A DNA stretch of 43,409 nucleotides from Alphaproteobacteria bacterium (GTDB taxonomy: Bacteria > Pseudomonadota > Alphaproteobacteria > Rickettsiales > UBA1997): positions 1-43,409 of the forward strand of contig JAUROA010000059.1 of NCBI GenBank assembly GCA_030835745.1. The letters are read 5' to 3'. Of this stretch, positions 1-8,893 are shown in pieces. The position numbers and the translations under genes were made by a program. Every line of letters begins with the position of its first letter. Position 1 is the stretch's first letter. The notes beneath the pieces are model-generated. The model saw only the letters and a list, made by a program, of their open reading frames with translations. It was not told the origin of the DNA and did not search any database.

Positions 1-510
1 GATCATTTCGTCAAGCTTGCTTTTAAGTTGATGAAGATATAATACGTCATTAGCTGCATATTCTCTTTGTTTTTGTGAAATAGAGCTATTGCCCCAGTCA
101 GAGCTTTGTTGTTTTTTAGAAATTTCAATTTTTAGTAATTCTTCTAAAAGCGATTTAAGCCCATGAGCGTCAGTATATGTTCGACATAATTTAGAAGCAA
201 TTTTAGTGCAATAGATATTTTCTAGATTAATATTAAGGTAATGCTTGATAACAGCGATGTCAAAGCGTGCAAAGTGGAATATTTTTTGAATATTTTTATT
301 AGATAGAAGTTTTTTAAGATTAGGCGCTTCGTAATTTTTATTTGGAAAATGAATTAAATGAGCATCCTGATCTCCGGCACTAATTTGGATCATACATAGG
401 CGATCACGTGTAATTTTTAGGCCCATAGTTTCGCTATCAATAGCGATTGCTGCTGAATTACTAAAATCTATATCGCTACTCAAATCATTTTGATGAAGAT
501 AGATAGTCAT
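1..510 (-). CDS. rnd: Ribonuclease D-like 3'-5' exonuclease, C-terminus cut by window edge
   Basis: The reading frame starts at the ATG complementary to 508-510 and stays open for 170 codons to the window edge, so the C-terminus is missing. The protein carries the DEDD exonuclease motifs: AIDSETMGL near residues 24-31 (metal-binding D25 and E27), the Exo II aspartate in HFARFDIAVI, and the Exo III motif YAANDVLYLHQL. These define the RNase D / DnaQ-like 3'-5' exonuclease family, which trims structured RNA ends. Alphaproteobacteria often carry a short RNase D of about 200 residues without the HRDC domains of E. coli RNase D. The length seen so far fits that form, but the end cannot be seen. 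The start codon overlaps the hisI stop by one base (TAATG), so the two are probably cotranscribed. Confidence 0.85.
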   Translation of the reverse strand, partial: MTIYLHQNDLSSDIDFSNSAAIAIDSETMGLKITRDRLCMIQISAGDQDAHLIHFPNKNYEAPNLKKLLSNKNIQKIFHFARFDIAVIKHYLNINLENIYCTKIASKLCRTYTDAHGLKSLLEELLKIEISKKQQSSDWGNSSISQKQREYAANDVLYLHQLKSKLDEMI

Positions 511-869
511 TATTTAATTGGTTTGCAAGTTATAATGGTTTTATTATCTTTAAACATATTGAAAAAGCAAGTTTTTCTATAGGTGTGACATGCAGCTCCT
601 ATTTGGTCGACCATTAGTAATAAGGTATCATTATCGCAATCATAGTAAAATTCTATTAATTTTTGAATATGGCCAGAACTTTCGCCTTTGAGCCATAATT
701 TTTGACGCGATCTTGACCAATAATGTATTTTTTTAGTTTCAAATGTTTTGATGATTGATTCTTTATTCATCCAGGCCATCATCAGGACTTCCTTGCTATT
801 ATATTGCTGAGCAATTGCTGGGATAAGATTATCTTGATTGAATTTTAATTTTGTTAATAATTCTTCCAT
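510..869 (-). CDS. hisI: Phosphoribosyl-AMP cyclohydrolase
   Basis: The 119-residue product matches the stand-alone HisI family. HisI opens the adenine ring of phosphoribosyl-AMP, the third step of histidine biosynthesis, using Zn and Mg. The signature is present: the acidic metal-binding cluster DCDND, then GAACHTYRKTCFF with the conserved Cys-His and the second Cys. The early motif LMMAWMNKES is also typical. Length is normal for the monofunctional enzyme without a HisE domain. The metal ligands look intact, so it should be active. No other his gene is in the window. It lies 10 nt downstream of lepA and overlaps the RNase D start by one base, inside an otherwise unrelated operon. Whether the rest of the pathway exists elsewhere cannot be judged here. 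Confidence 0.93.
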   Translation of the reverse strand: MEELLTKLKFNQDNLIPAIAQQYNSKEVLMMAWMNKESIIKTFETKKIHYWSRSRQKLWLKGESSGHIQKLIEFYYDCDNDTLLLMVDQIGAACHTYRKTCFFNMFKDNKTIITCKPIK

Positions 870-879
870 TATTTTATAA

Positions 880-2679
880 TTAATCTAATTTTAATGCCGC
901 TAGAAAGGCGCTTTGAGGTATTTCAACATTGCCTATTTCGCGCATTTTTTTCTTACCCTTTTTTTGTTTATCGAGTAATTTTCTTTTACGAGATATGTCG
1001 CCACCATAGCATTTTGCTGTAACGTCTTTTCTCATGGCAGATACTGTTTCTCTGGCAATTATTTTGCCACCAATAGCAGCTTGAATTGCAATAGCAAACA
1101 TTTGCTTAGGGATAAGGTCTTTCAGCTTGAGACATATTGCTCGCCCTCTACTTTCTGAGCGAGATTTATGGACGATCAAAGATAAAGCATCAACAATTTC
1201 TGAATTAACTAAAATATTAACTTTAGTTAATTCGCTTCTTTCGTAATTATCCATTTGCCAATCAAAGCTGGCATATCCTTTAGAACATGATTTTAAGCGA
1301 TCGTAAAAATCATAGACAATTTCATTAAGAGGTAGGCGATAAACTAGCATTGTGCGCTCACCCATAAAGCTTAATTCTTTTTGCACCCCTCTTTTTTGGG
1401 TGCATAATTCTAATATTGCTCCAAGATGCTCTTCTGGAGTCATGATGGTTGCAATGATCCATGGCTCTTCCATAAAATCAATTTTAGTAGGATCGGGCAT
1501 TTCTGAAGGAGAGTGAATTTCGATAATATCCTTGCTTCGTAAATGTATTTTGTAAATTACTGATGGTGCAGTAGTTATTAAATCGAGTCCAAACTCTCTT
1601 TCAAGCCTTTCTTGAACAATTTCAAGATGTAGCAATCCTAAGAAGCCGCAACGAAATCCATAGCCAAGAGCTGAAGATGTTTCTGGCTCAAATTCAAAAC
1701 TTGAATCATTAAGATGAAGCTTGGCTAATGCATCGCGAAATTTTTCAAAATCAGAAGCATCAATAGGAAAAATGCCACAAAATACCACAGGCTGATTTTG
1801 CTTAAAACCAGGCAGGGCTTGGCTTTCTTCGTCATTTGATAAAATAAGAGTATCACCAATTTTGCAATCGGCCACCTCTTTAATTTGGGCATTAATAAAA
1901 CCAACTTGACCAGCTGATAATTCGTCGCAAGAAAATTTCTTTGGAGTAAAAAACCCAACAGAGTCAACTTGATATGAATTTTTATTAGAAAGCATTTTAA
2001 TTTTTTGACCTCTTTTAATTGAACCATCGATGATTCTGGCAAGAATTATAACTCCTAAATATGGGTCATACCAGCTATCAACTAATAATGCTTTGAAGTT
2101 TTTATTGATATCGCCCTTAGGGGGCGGTAGCTTGGTAATTATTGCTTCAAGAGTTTCTTTAATGCCTATACCAGTTTTGGCCGAAACTGAAATAGCGTCG
2201 CTAGTATCAATGCCAATAACATCTTCAATTTGGTTTTTAACGCGATCTGGATCAGAAGCTGGCAAATCAATTTTATTTAAAATAGGAATAATTTCGTGAT
2301 TATTGTCAATGGCGCTATAAACATTGGCCAAGGTTTGTGCTTCTACCCCTTGTGAAGAATCAACTACCAATATAGAACCTTCACAAGCTGCTAAGCAGCG
2401 ACTAACCTCATAAGCAAAATCAACATGACCAGGGGTATCCATTAAATTGAGCATATAAGTTTTATTGTCGCTGGCTTTATAATTTAGGCGAACAGTTTGT
2501 GCTTTAATAGTTATTCCTCTTTCTTTTTCAATATCCATAGAATCAAGGATTTGATCTTGCATTTCTCTATCTTCAATGGCGCCACATTCTTGAATTAAAC
2601 GATCAGAAAGCGTAGATTTGCCATGATCAATATGAGCAATAATTGAAAAATTTCTAATAAGAGATAAATCTTGCGACAT
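880..2679 (-). CDS. lepA: Elongation factor 4 (LepA), ribosome back-translocase GTPase
   Basis: The 599-residue protein is full length for LepA/EF4, a membrane- and ribosome-associated translational GTPase. The GTPase motifs are clear: [10 protein letters not shown] (G1) near residue 15, DTPGHVDF (G3) and NKIDLP (G4). EF-G-like domains follow, then the LepA-specific C-terminal domain, ending in a basic stretch ([18 protein letters not shown]) and the family-typical [12 protein letters not shown]. The start is the ATG at 2677-2679. It is the first gene of a leftward set with hisI and RNase D. The upstream spacer up to the tRNA gene holds a strong palindrome and a short tandem repeat, described separately. 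Confidence 0.97.
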   Translation of the reverse strand: MSQDLSLIRNFSIIAHIDHGKSTLSDRLIQECGAIEDREMQDQILDSMDIEKERGITIKAQTVRLNYKASDNKTYMLNLMDTPGHVDFAYEVSRCLAACEGSILVVDSSQGVEAQTLANVYSAIDNNHEIIPILNKIDLPASDPDRVKNQIEDVIGIDTSDAISVSAKTGIGIKETLEAIITKLPPPKGDINKNFKALLVDSWYDPYLGVIILARIIDGSIKRGQKIKMLSNKNSYQVDSVGFFTPKKFSCDELSAGQVGFINAQIKEVADCKIGDTLILSNDEESQALPGFKQNQPVVFCGIFPIDASDFEKFRDALAKLHLNDSSFEFEPETSSALGYGFRCGFLGLLHLEIVQERLEREFGLDLITTAPSVIYKIHLRSKDIIEIHSPSEMPDPTKIDFMEEPWIIATIMTPEEHLGAILELCTQKRGVQKELSFMGERTMLVYRLPLNEIVYDFYDRLKSCSKGYASFDWQMDNYERSELTKVNILVNSEIVDALSLIVHKSRSESRGRAICLKLKDLIPKQMFAIAIQAAIGGKIIARETVSAMRKDVTAKCYGGDISRKRKLLDKQKKGKKKMREIGNVEIPQSAFLAALKLD

Positions 2680-2771
2680 TAAGCGGCGAAAAAAATATTA
2701 AAGTTAAACATCAAATAGCATAAAAGCCAATTAAAAGCATAAAATAATTATTTATTAACTTAATTAATAAT

Positions 2772-2797
2772 CAATTCAAAAAACCAATTCAAAAAAC
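2772..2797. repeat. 13-bp exact tandem duplication upstream of lepA
   Basis: CAATTCAAAAAAC occurs twice back to back (2772-2784 and 2785-2797) in the spacer between lepA and tRNA-Lys. No function is evident. It belongs to a set of short exact duplications in spacers of this window. Confidence 0.85.
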
Positions 2798-2806
2798 TAT
2801 ATATAT

Positions 2807-2828
2807 TTGTAGATATCTACAAGTAGAT
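2807..2828. promoter_or_regulatory. Perfect palindrome with alternating half-sites, possible operator
   Basis: TTGTAGATATCTACAA (2807-2822) is a perfect 16-bp palindrome. The next six bases make a third half-site, so the order is GTAGAT, ATCTAC, AA, GTAGAT. Such symmetric half-sites are typical of dimeric regulator binding sites. It lies between the divergent lepA operon and tRNA-Lys. No regulator is identified, and in AT-rich DNA chance cannot be excluded. Confidence 0.4.
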
Positions 2829-2918
2829 GAATATTTCTTTTTGGCAAAAAGTAGTTGCTTTTTTTATTGAAAAAATTTATAGTTTTAAATTCATTTCTAC
2901 CATTTTGGGTTATTTTTA

Positions 2919-2994
2919 GAGCACGTAGCTCAGTCGGTAGAGCACCTGACTTTTAATCAGGTTGTCGTAGGTTCGATCCCTACCGTGCTCACCA
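2919..2994 (+). tRNA. tRNA-Lys(UUU)
   Basis: A complete cloverleaf can be folded. The acceptor strands GAGCACG (2919-2925) and CGTGCTC (2984-2990) pair fully. The D-arm contains AGCTCAGTCGGTAGAGC. The anticodon stem CCTGA/TCAGG encloses the loop CTTTTAA, with anticodon TTT. The T-arm contains GGTTCGATCCC. The discriminator A and CCA end (2991-2994) are encoded in the DNA. The anticodon UUU reads AAA/AAG lysine codons, which are abundant in this AT-rich genome. The gene stands alone between the divergent lepA operon and the convergent tolB. Confidence 0.97.
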
Positions 2995-3059
2995 TCCTTT
3001 GATATCTTTAGATCAAAATATCTTTGATACGTTATTCAATCTATAGCTGCTAAAAATTG

Positions 3060-4445
3060 CTAAAAAACCCAATCTGGGTCTGTGGCACCTTCTTTTTCTG
3101 GAGTAGGAATTTGATGCTCATGGCCAGTTATAATATCAGTAATAAATATTTTTGGAATTGACTTTTTGCCATATGGCCCTCTTTTTTTAGAATATATAAT
3201 ATATCTTGAATTTGGAGACCATTTAACACCTTCAAGGAGATATCCAGAGGCTAGTATTTTTTCATTAGTGCCATTAGCAAGCATGATTCCTGCGTAAAAT
3301 TTGTTATTTTTCATCTTGGTAAAAGCTATATATTTTCCATCTGGAGACCATTTTGGTTTAGAATAAGAGCTATGATTTGAGGTGATTTTGTTGATTGAAT
3401 ATTGATCATAATTTATGACATAAATTTGCTGCTTACCATCTCGATCAGAGGTAAAGGCAATTTTTGTACCATCAGGAGAATATGAGGCTGTGGTATCAAT
3501 AGCTTTATTGTTGGTAATCCTTAGAGACGTATTTGAACTCATATCATATTCGTAAATATCAGTATTTTTATCGATTGTGGCCGATAAAAGAATTTTATTT
3601 TCATCATAAGGGTGAAGAGATAAAGCAAAATTGCTATTCCTAAAGCCTGTAGCCTTAGATGTTTTGCCAGTTTTAAGATCTGTTTTAAAAATTTGTGGCT
3701 TATTAAGGAAATATTTTACATAATAAAGTGACCGATGGTCATTAGAAAAATTAGGCGTAAGTACCAAATCTGAGCCGTCAGTAAGTTCTATACGCTTTGA
3801 TCCATCAAAATTAATAAGAGCAAGTTTTTTCTTACGATCTAAGAAAGATCCAGATTCAGCAATATAAGCAATCTTGGAATTAAAGTGACCAACTTCTTCG
3901 CCGGTAAGTTTAGTATATATTTCATTTGAAATATAGCTGGCAATTTTATTGATATTATCTTGTGAGGCAATATAATGACGTCCGAATAATTGCTCTTGAT
4001 CAAGCGTATCCCAACCTCTAATTTTGGCTTCAATATTACCAACTTCATCATATGAAAATTCAGCGATAATTATAGCGCTAATATTTTGTCTGCGATATTT
4101 TTGAAAATTAGGAACGGATTGAGAATTAATATTATAGTCAATTTGGCTAAGTGTTAGATTTTGTTCAATTGTATTGTTATTGATAATTGTTTCAAGAGTT
4201 TCTTTTTCAAAATCAAGCTTAAAAAGATTAGTGCTAATCAGATTTGCTTCAATTTGCTGAGCAATTTGCTTAATATTTTTATTTAGAGTTAAATCTTGAT
4301 CTTGAAAGCCAAAAAATAAGATATTGCTTCTGTTATTTTCTTTTGAATTGTCAATTTTTAGAGTAAGGGCTGAGTATGAAGGTTGAGCGGATGTAATTAT
4401 TAAAAAGGTAAAAATTAATAATCTGAAATATTTAAAAAATAACAT
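3060..4445 (-). CDS. tolB: Tol-Pal system periplasmic beta-propeller protein TolB
   Basis: The 461-residue protein has a signal peptide (hydrophobic core LLIFTFLIITSA, likely cleavage near PSYSA), a TolB amino-terminal domain, and a C-terminal six-bladed propeller of WD40-like PD40 repeats. The blades show as YSPDGTKIAFTSDRDGKQQI, WSPDGKYIAF and WSPNSRYIIY. TolB is the periplasmic part of the Tol-Pal machine that couples outer-membrane constriction and integrity to the inner membrane. Length is near the family norm. It lies 21 nt downstream of hslV (measured from tolB's ATG). The usual partners tolA, tolQ, tolR and pal are not in this window. Confidence 0.94.
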   Translation of the reverse strand: MLFFKYFRLLIFTFLIITSAQPSYSALTLKIDNSKENNRSNILFFGFQDQDLTLNKNIKQIAQQIEANLISTNLFKLDFEKETLETIINNNTIEQNLTLSQIDYNINSQSVPNFQKYRRQNISAIIIAEFSYDEVGNIEAKIRGWDTLDQEQLFGRHYIASQDNINKIASYISNEIYTKLTGEEVGHFNSKIAYIAESGSFLDRKKKLALINFDGSKRIELTDGSDLVLTPNFSNDHRSLYYVKYFLNKPQIFKTDLKTGKTSKATGFRNSNFALSLHPYDENKILLSATIDKNTDIYEYDMSSNTSLRITNNKAIDTTASYSPDGTKIAFTSDRDGKQQIYVINYDQYSINKITSNHSSYSKPKWSPDGKYIAFTKMKNNKFYAGIMLANGTNEKILASGYLLEGVKWSPNSRYIIYSKKRGPYGKKSIPKIFITDIITGHEHQIPTPEKEGATDPDWVF

Positions 4446-4466
4446 TATTAATGATAATTATTTAAG

Positions 4467-5018
4467 TTAAAGTGACTCAATAATAATATCATGGTTAGTA
4501 TATATGCAAATATCACCTGCAATTTTCATTGCTTTTTTTGCAATCTGTTTGGCTGATAGATTTTTGATATCGATTAAGGCCTTGGCAGCTGACAATGCAT
4601 AATTTCCACCAGATCCAATTGCTGCAATTCCATCTTCAGGTTCAAAAACATCGCCATTACCAGTTAAAATTAAGGTAACGTCTTTATCTATGACTATCAT
4701 CATTGCTTCAAGGCGACGAAGATATTTATCCATACGCCAATCTTTGGCTAGTTCAACACAAGAGCGCATAAGTTGGTCTGGATATTGCTCTAATTTTTGT
4801 TCCAACCTTTCAAAAAGAGTAAATGCATCAGCTGTAGCTCCAGCAAATCCAGCAATTATTTTGCCATTGCTGATTTTGCGAATTTTTTTCGCATTAGATT
4901 TCATTATTGTGTGACCCAGTGAAACTTGGCCATCGCCAGCAATTGCAACCTGATTATCTTTTCTGACACAAAGAATGGTTGTGGCATAAAATTGTGAAGG
5001 ATCTTTATGTTCAAGCAT
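4467..5018 (-). CDS. hslV: ATP-dependent protease peptidase subunit HslV
   Basis: HslV is the threonine-protease core of the HslUV (ClpYQ) proteasome-like protease. The mature N-terminus [20 protein letters not shown] follows a short propeptide ending in QFYA. Thr1 is the nucleophile, and the [14 protein letters not shown] region is typical. I chose the ATG at 5016-5018 (183 residues, MLEHKDPSQ). The frame is also open upstream to a TTG at 5046-5048 (193 residues), but neither site has a good Shine-Dalgarno sequence. A propeptide before the Thr is known for alphaproteobacterial HslV. The ATPase partner hslU, usually adjacent, is absent: the upstream neighbour is divergent and the downstream gene is tolB. 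Confidence 0.93.
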   Translation of the reverse strand: MLEHKDPSQFYATTILCVRKDNQVAIAGDGQVSLGHTIMKSNAKKIRKISNGKIIAGFAGATADAFTLFERLEQKLEQYPDQLMRSCVELAKDWRMDKYLRRLEAMMIVIDKDVTLILTGNGDVFEPEDGIAAIGSGGNYALSAAKALIDIKNLSAKQIAKKAMKIAGDICIYTNHDIIIESL

Positions 5019-5159
5019 AATGAATTTATTGTTTTTATTTATAAACAAACATAATAAAAATAACTATGTTTTATCTTATAAATGGTCATTTCAAAAATGG
5101 CAAATAATTTATTAAGATAATTTAACAAAATATAATAGCATATTTAATTGAGGAGTTCT

Positions 5160-6428
5160 TTGCTTAAAAAAAATATAAAAAAAAATAATAAAGTTAAAAA
5201 AAGCTTATTATATAAGTCTTTTTTAACCATGTTTTTCTTGGGCATTGCTTCTGGACTACCTTTATCTTTAATTTTATCTACTTTAAAGGCGCTATTAATT
5301 GAAAAGGGTTTTGACATAAAAATGGTTGGCTTTTTTGCTCTGGCAACTATACCATATAGTTTAAAATTTTTATATGCCCCAATAATTGATTCATGTAAAA
5401 TTCCACTTTTAACAAAAATGATCGGCCATAGAAAGTCATGGATTATTGCAATGCAGTTATTGCTGGTAATATTTATTTCACTATTGGGTTTTTCAACAAT
5501 TTTTAATAATATATTATATATATCTATCTTTGCGCTATTATGTGCTTTTGCATCAGCTAGCCAAGACATCGTAATTGATGGATATAGAATAGAGCTTTTT
5601 GATAATGACGATCAAGGATTGGCTTCTGGTTTTTATATTTATGGATATAGAATAGGATTAATTATATCTGGGGCTGGGGCTTTAGTTTTGGCCTCATTTT
5701 ATGAATGGAATGTTGTATATTATTTAATGGCAGCAATATTATTTTGCGCTATAATTGTTACATTATTTATCAAGGAAACGAGATCAAATTTTCAAAAATC
5801 ATATAAATCTTTTAGTTCTTGGTTCAGAAAATTTATTGTAATACCTCTTTCTGATATAATTATTAGAAAAGAAAATTCTTACTTAATATTATCTTTGATA
5901 TTTTTCTTTAAATTATCAGATGCATTTGCAGGAAATTTAATCCTACCATTTTTACTTAATATTGGATATACCAAAATTCAGATTGCAGGAGTATTGAAAA
6001 CTTTTGGTTTATTTGCTATTTTATTTGGCGTTTTAGCGGGTGGATTATTAATTAAGAAATTTTCAATTCATAATATTTTATGGCTATCTTTGATCGTTCA
6101 AATGTTGTCAAATTTAGGATTTTCATATTTGGCAAATATTGATATTAATATTAAGGTATTATATATTGTAGTTTTTTGTGAAAATTTTAGCGGCGGTATT
6201 GGTGATGCAACTTTAGTTGCTTATTTAAGTAGCTTGTGTAATAAGAAATATGGTGCTACGCAATATGCTTTATTATTTTCTTTTGCTGCTATTGCCAGAA
6301 CTATATTTTCTTCAAGTGCAGGCGTTTATGCTGAAAATTTAGGTTGGTATCAATTTTTTATTTTTTCAACTATTTTAACTATTCCTGCTTTAATATTTTT
6401 ATATTTTTTGTCGCGCAAAAAACATTGA
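5160..6428 (+). CDS. ampG: AmpG-like MFS permease (muropeptide importer family)
   Basis: A polytopic membrane protein of about 422 residues with 12 predicted hydrophobic segments. The N-terminal region FLGIASGLPLSLILSTLKAL, followed by GFFALATIPYSLKFLYAPIID, matches AmpG-family transporters, which import anhydro-muropeptides from peptidoglycan turnover. Rickettsiales often have several AmpG-like copies, so the substrate may differ here. The start is a TTG at 5160-5162 preceded at 4 nt by AGGAG (5151-5155), one of the clearest ribosome sites in the window. A farther upstream TTG at 5148 lies before that site and is less likely. It is divergent from hslV, and the last codons are basic (SRKKH). 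Family assignment is solid; the exact substrate is not shown. Confidence 0.85.
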   Translation: MLKKNIKKNNKVKKSLLYKSFLTMFFLGIASGLPLSLILSTLKALLIEKGFDIKMVGFFALATIPYSLKFLYAPIIDSCKIPLLTKMIGHRKSWIIAMQLLLVIFISLLGFSTIFNNILYISIFALLCAFASASQDIVIDGYRIELFDNDDQGLASGFYIYGYRIGLIISGAGALVLASFYEWNVVYYLMAAILFCAIIVTLFIKETRSNFQKSYKSFSSWFRKFIVIPLSDIIIRKENSYLILSLIFFFKLSDAFAGNLILPFLLNIGYTKIQIAGVLKTFGLFAILFGVLAGGLLIKKFSIHNILWLSLIVQMLSNLGFSYLANIDINIKVLYIVVFCENFSGGIGDATLVAYLSSLCNKKYGATQYALLFSFAAIARTIFSSSAGVYAENLGWYQFFIFSTILTIPALIFLYFLSRKKH

Positions 6429-6505
6429 ATAAAATTAAAAAAATTATTAGAATATTAATTAGGGGCTGTATAACATAATATTTAATTAAAGTAAATTATT
6501 AACCT

Positions 6506-8893
6506 ATGAAATTTGCAACTGTTAAAGCAACAACTGAAAAAATAGCAGCTGCTGAAGTGTCGATGGCCCATTTTATACCTTATCGATGTCATTGGAATAA
6601 TAATACCCTGCTTACTTACAAGGATGAGTTAGTTAGAGTTGTTAAAATTAAGGGCTTTGCTTTTGAAACTGCCGATGATGAAGAGGTAGATTTAAAGAAA
6701 AATTCTCGTAATAACTTGCTCAAAGCAATGTCTTCAGGTAGTTTTTCATTATATTTTCACACCGTTAGAAGAAAAGAAAAGGGTTTTCCAGATGGTGAAA
6801 TGCCAGATTCATTTTCACAAAAAGTTAATCAAGAATGGGGAATGCGCCATTCAGACGATAAAAGCTTTATCAATGAGCATTATTTAACAATTATCAGAGG
6901 TAGCGAGAAGTCAAGTATAGCTGCAATTGAAAATGCCTTAAAGTCTTTGCAGCACAAAACAGATAAGTCTTCATGGGAAGAAGATATGAAGGCGGCATAT
7001 GAAGAAATGGACGAGATGACAGAGAGAGTTCTTAATGGTTTTGGTAATTATGGTGCAGAATTGTTAGGATTAATTGAAAATGATAATGGAGTTTTTTCTG
7101 AAATATTAGAATTTTTATCGCGCATTACTAATTGTGGGCATACTCAGCAAATGAGGCCCCCGATAGGCCCTATATCTCATTATATTCCACTAAGCAGGCT
7201 ATATTTTGGTAAAAAATCAATTGAAATTCATAATCCAACAAATGTTAAATATGCAGGTATTGTTTCTGTTAAGGAATATCGCCCTTCAACCAATGCAGGA
7301 GTATTGGATGCATTCATGCAATTACCTTTTGAATTAATTGTTAGCCAATCATTTTCATTTATTGATCGAATGATTGCAATTAGTTCAATGCAATTGCAAC
7401 AAAGAAGATTGATTCAATCTGAAGATGTTGCAACTTCGCAAATTAATGAAATTGATGAGGCTCTTGATTCAGCAATGAGTGGAGCTTTTGCTTTTGGCAT
7501 GCACCATTTATCTGTAATGTGTATTGAAGATGATCCAAAATTATTAGAAACTGCCTTATCTCAGGCTATTGTTGAATTTTCAAATGCTGGTATTACAGGA
7601 GTTAGGGAAAAAATAAATCTGGAGCCAGCTTTTTGGGCGCAACTACCATGTAATTCCGAATATATGGCAAGAAGATGTATTGTTAATACTTTAAATCTTG
7701 CAAGTTTTGCTTCTTTTCATAATTATCCTTCGGGCAAGAGAAAAAACAATCATTGGGGTGATGCTGTCACGGTTTTAAATACTGTATCTGGTACTCCTTT
7801 TTTCTTTAGTTTTCATGTTAGGGATGTTGGCCATACAATGATAATTGGGCCTACTGGTGCTGGTAAAACAGTTTTACTGAATTTTTTATGTGCTCAAGCG
7901 CAAAAATTCATGGGGCGCTTATTCTTTTTTGATAAAGATAGGGGTGCTGAGATTTTTGTTCGCTCTATTAGGGGTCGTTATATGGTTCCAGACGTTGCTA
8001 AGAAGTCTGGATTTAATCCTTTTCAATTAGAAGATAATGCCGCTAATAGGTCATTTTTAGTTGAGTTTTTAAAAGCTTTGGTAGCTGAAGGGGATAAGCC
8101 AATTTCAGCTGAAGAGGTGGATAGAATTAACGAAGCAGTTGAGGGTAATTATAAATTGCCACAAGGGCAAAGAAGATTAAGAAATATAGCGCCTTTTATG
8201 GGTTTAGGTGGTCCAGGATCTCTTGCTGGAAGACTTGAAATGTGGCATGGTGATGGCTCTCATGCGCGACTTTTTGATAATGCTCATGATCTAATAGATT
8301 TTAGCTCTGCTAGAGTTTTTGGTATTGAAATGGCAAATATTTTGCAAGATAAAGATAGCATTGGCCCGGTATTGCTATATTTATTTCACAGAATTCAGGC
8401 ATCACTCGATGGCTCTCCAACTATGATTGTTTTAGATGAGGCTTGGGCTCTTATTGATAATCCAGTATTTGCGCCAAAAATTAGAGATTGGTTAAAAGTT
8501 TTAAGAAAATTAAATACCTTTGTAGTATTTGCTACTCAATCAGTTGAAGATGCTGCTAATAGTAAAATTTCTGATACTTTAATTCAACAAAGTGCAACGC
8601 AAATTTTTTTACCAAATATCAAGGCCACAGACATTTATCGTAAAGTATTTATGTTGTCACAAAGAGAATTTAATATTGTTAAAACAACCGACCCTTCATC
8701 AAGATTTTTTCTTGTAAAGCAAGATAATGACGGAGTAGTTGCTAGAGTTGATCTAGGTGGCATGGATGAGGTAATAAGAGTTCTATCTGGAAGAGCTGAA
8801 ACGGTAATATTGCTTGATGAAATTATTAAAGAAGTTGGTGATGATCCAGATGACTGGTTGCCAATCTTTTACCAAAAGTCACGAAATGTTTAG
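6506..8893 (+). CDS. virB4: Type IV secretion ATPase VirB4 (rickettsial RvhB4 type)
   Basis: The 795-residue protein has the CagE/TrbE/VirB4 N-terminal region followed by a P-loop ATPase domain. Walker A is GPTGAGKT at about residues 448-455. Walker B is MIVLDEAW at about 640-647, with the catalytic Glu. The later motif VFATQSVEDAANS is also VirB4-like. VirB4 is the inner-membrane ATPase that powers assembly and substrate passage of the type IV secretion channel. Length matches rickettsial VirB4. No virB3 precedes it: only 77 nt separate it from the transporter gene. The virB6 start lies inside its last codons (ATGTTTAG), implying coupled translation. All ATPase motifs look intact. Confidence 0.96.
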   Translation: MKFATVKATTEKIAAAEVSMAHFIPYRCHWNNNTLLTYKDELVRVVKIKGFAFETADDEEVDLKKNSRNNLLKAMSSGSFSLYFHTVRRKEKGFPDGEMPDSFSQKVNQEWGMRHSDDKSFINEHYLTIIRGSEKSSIAAIENALKSLQHKTDKSSWEEDMKAAYEEMDEMTERVLNGFGNYGAELLGLIENDNGVFSEILEFLSRITNCGHTQQMRPPIGPISHYIPLSRLYFGKKSIEIHNPTNVKYAGIVSVKEYRPSTNAGVLDAFMQLPFELIVSQSFSFIDRMIAISSMQLQQRRLIQSEDVATSQINEIDEALDSAMSGAFAFGMHHLSVMCIEDDPKLLETALSQAIVEFSNAGITGVREKINLEPAFWAQLPCNSEYMARRCIVNTLNLASFASFHNYPSGKRKNNHWGDAVTVLNTVSGTPFFFSFHVRDVGHTMIIGPTGAGKTVLLNFLCAQAQKFMGRLFFFDKDRGAEIFVRSIRGRYMVPDVAKKSGFNPFQLEDNAANRSFLVEFLKALVAEGDKPISAEEVDRINEAVEGNYKLPQGQRRLRNIAPFMGLGGPGSLAGRLEMWHGDGSHARLFDNAHDLIDFSSARVFGIEMANILQDKDSIGPVLLYLFHRIQASLDGSPTMIVLDEAWALIDNPVFAPKIRDWLKVLRKLNTFVVFATQSVEDAANSKISDTLIQQSATQIFLPNIKATDIYRKVFMLSQREFNIVKTTDPSSRFFLVKQDNDGVVARVDLGGMDEVIRVLSGRAETVILLDEIIKEVGDDPDDWLPIFYQKSRNV

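Noticed and set aside
2997..3016. TTTGAT/ATCAAA hairpin after tRNA-Lys as a terminator
   Set aside because: The stem is only six A/T-rich pairs and no T run follows.
5144..5569. Leftward open frame opposite the transporter gene
   Set aside because: It is antisense to a clear AmpG-like gene and has no recognisable domain.
8814..8885. Longer N-terminus for virB6
   Set aside because: This part lies inside virB4 and lacks a leader; the ATG at 8886 gives a proper signal sequence and a normal overlap.
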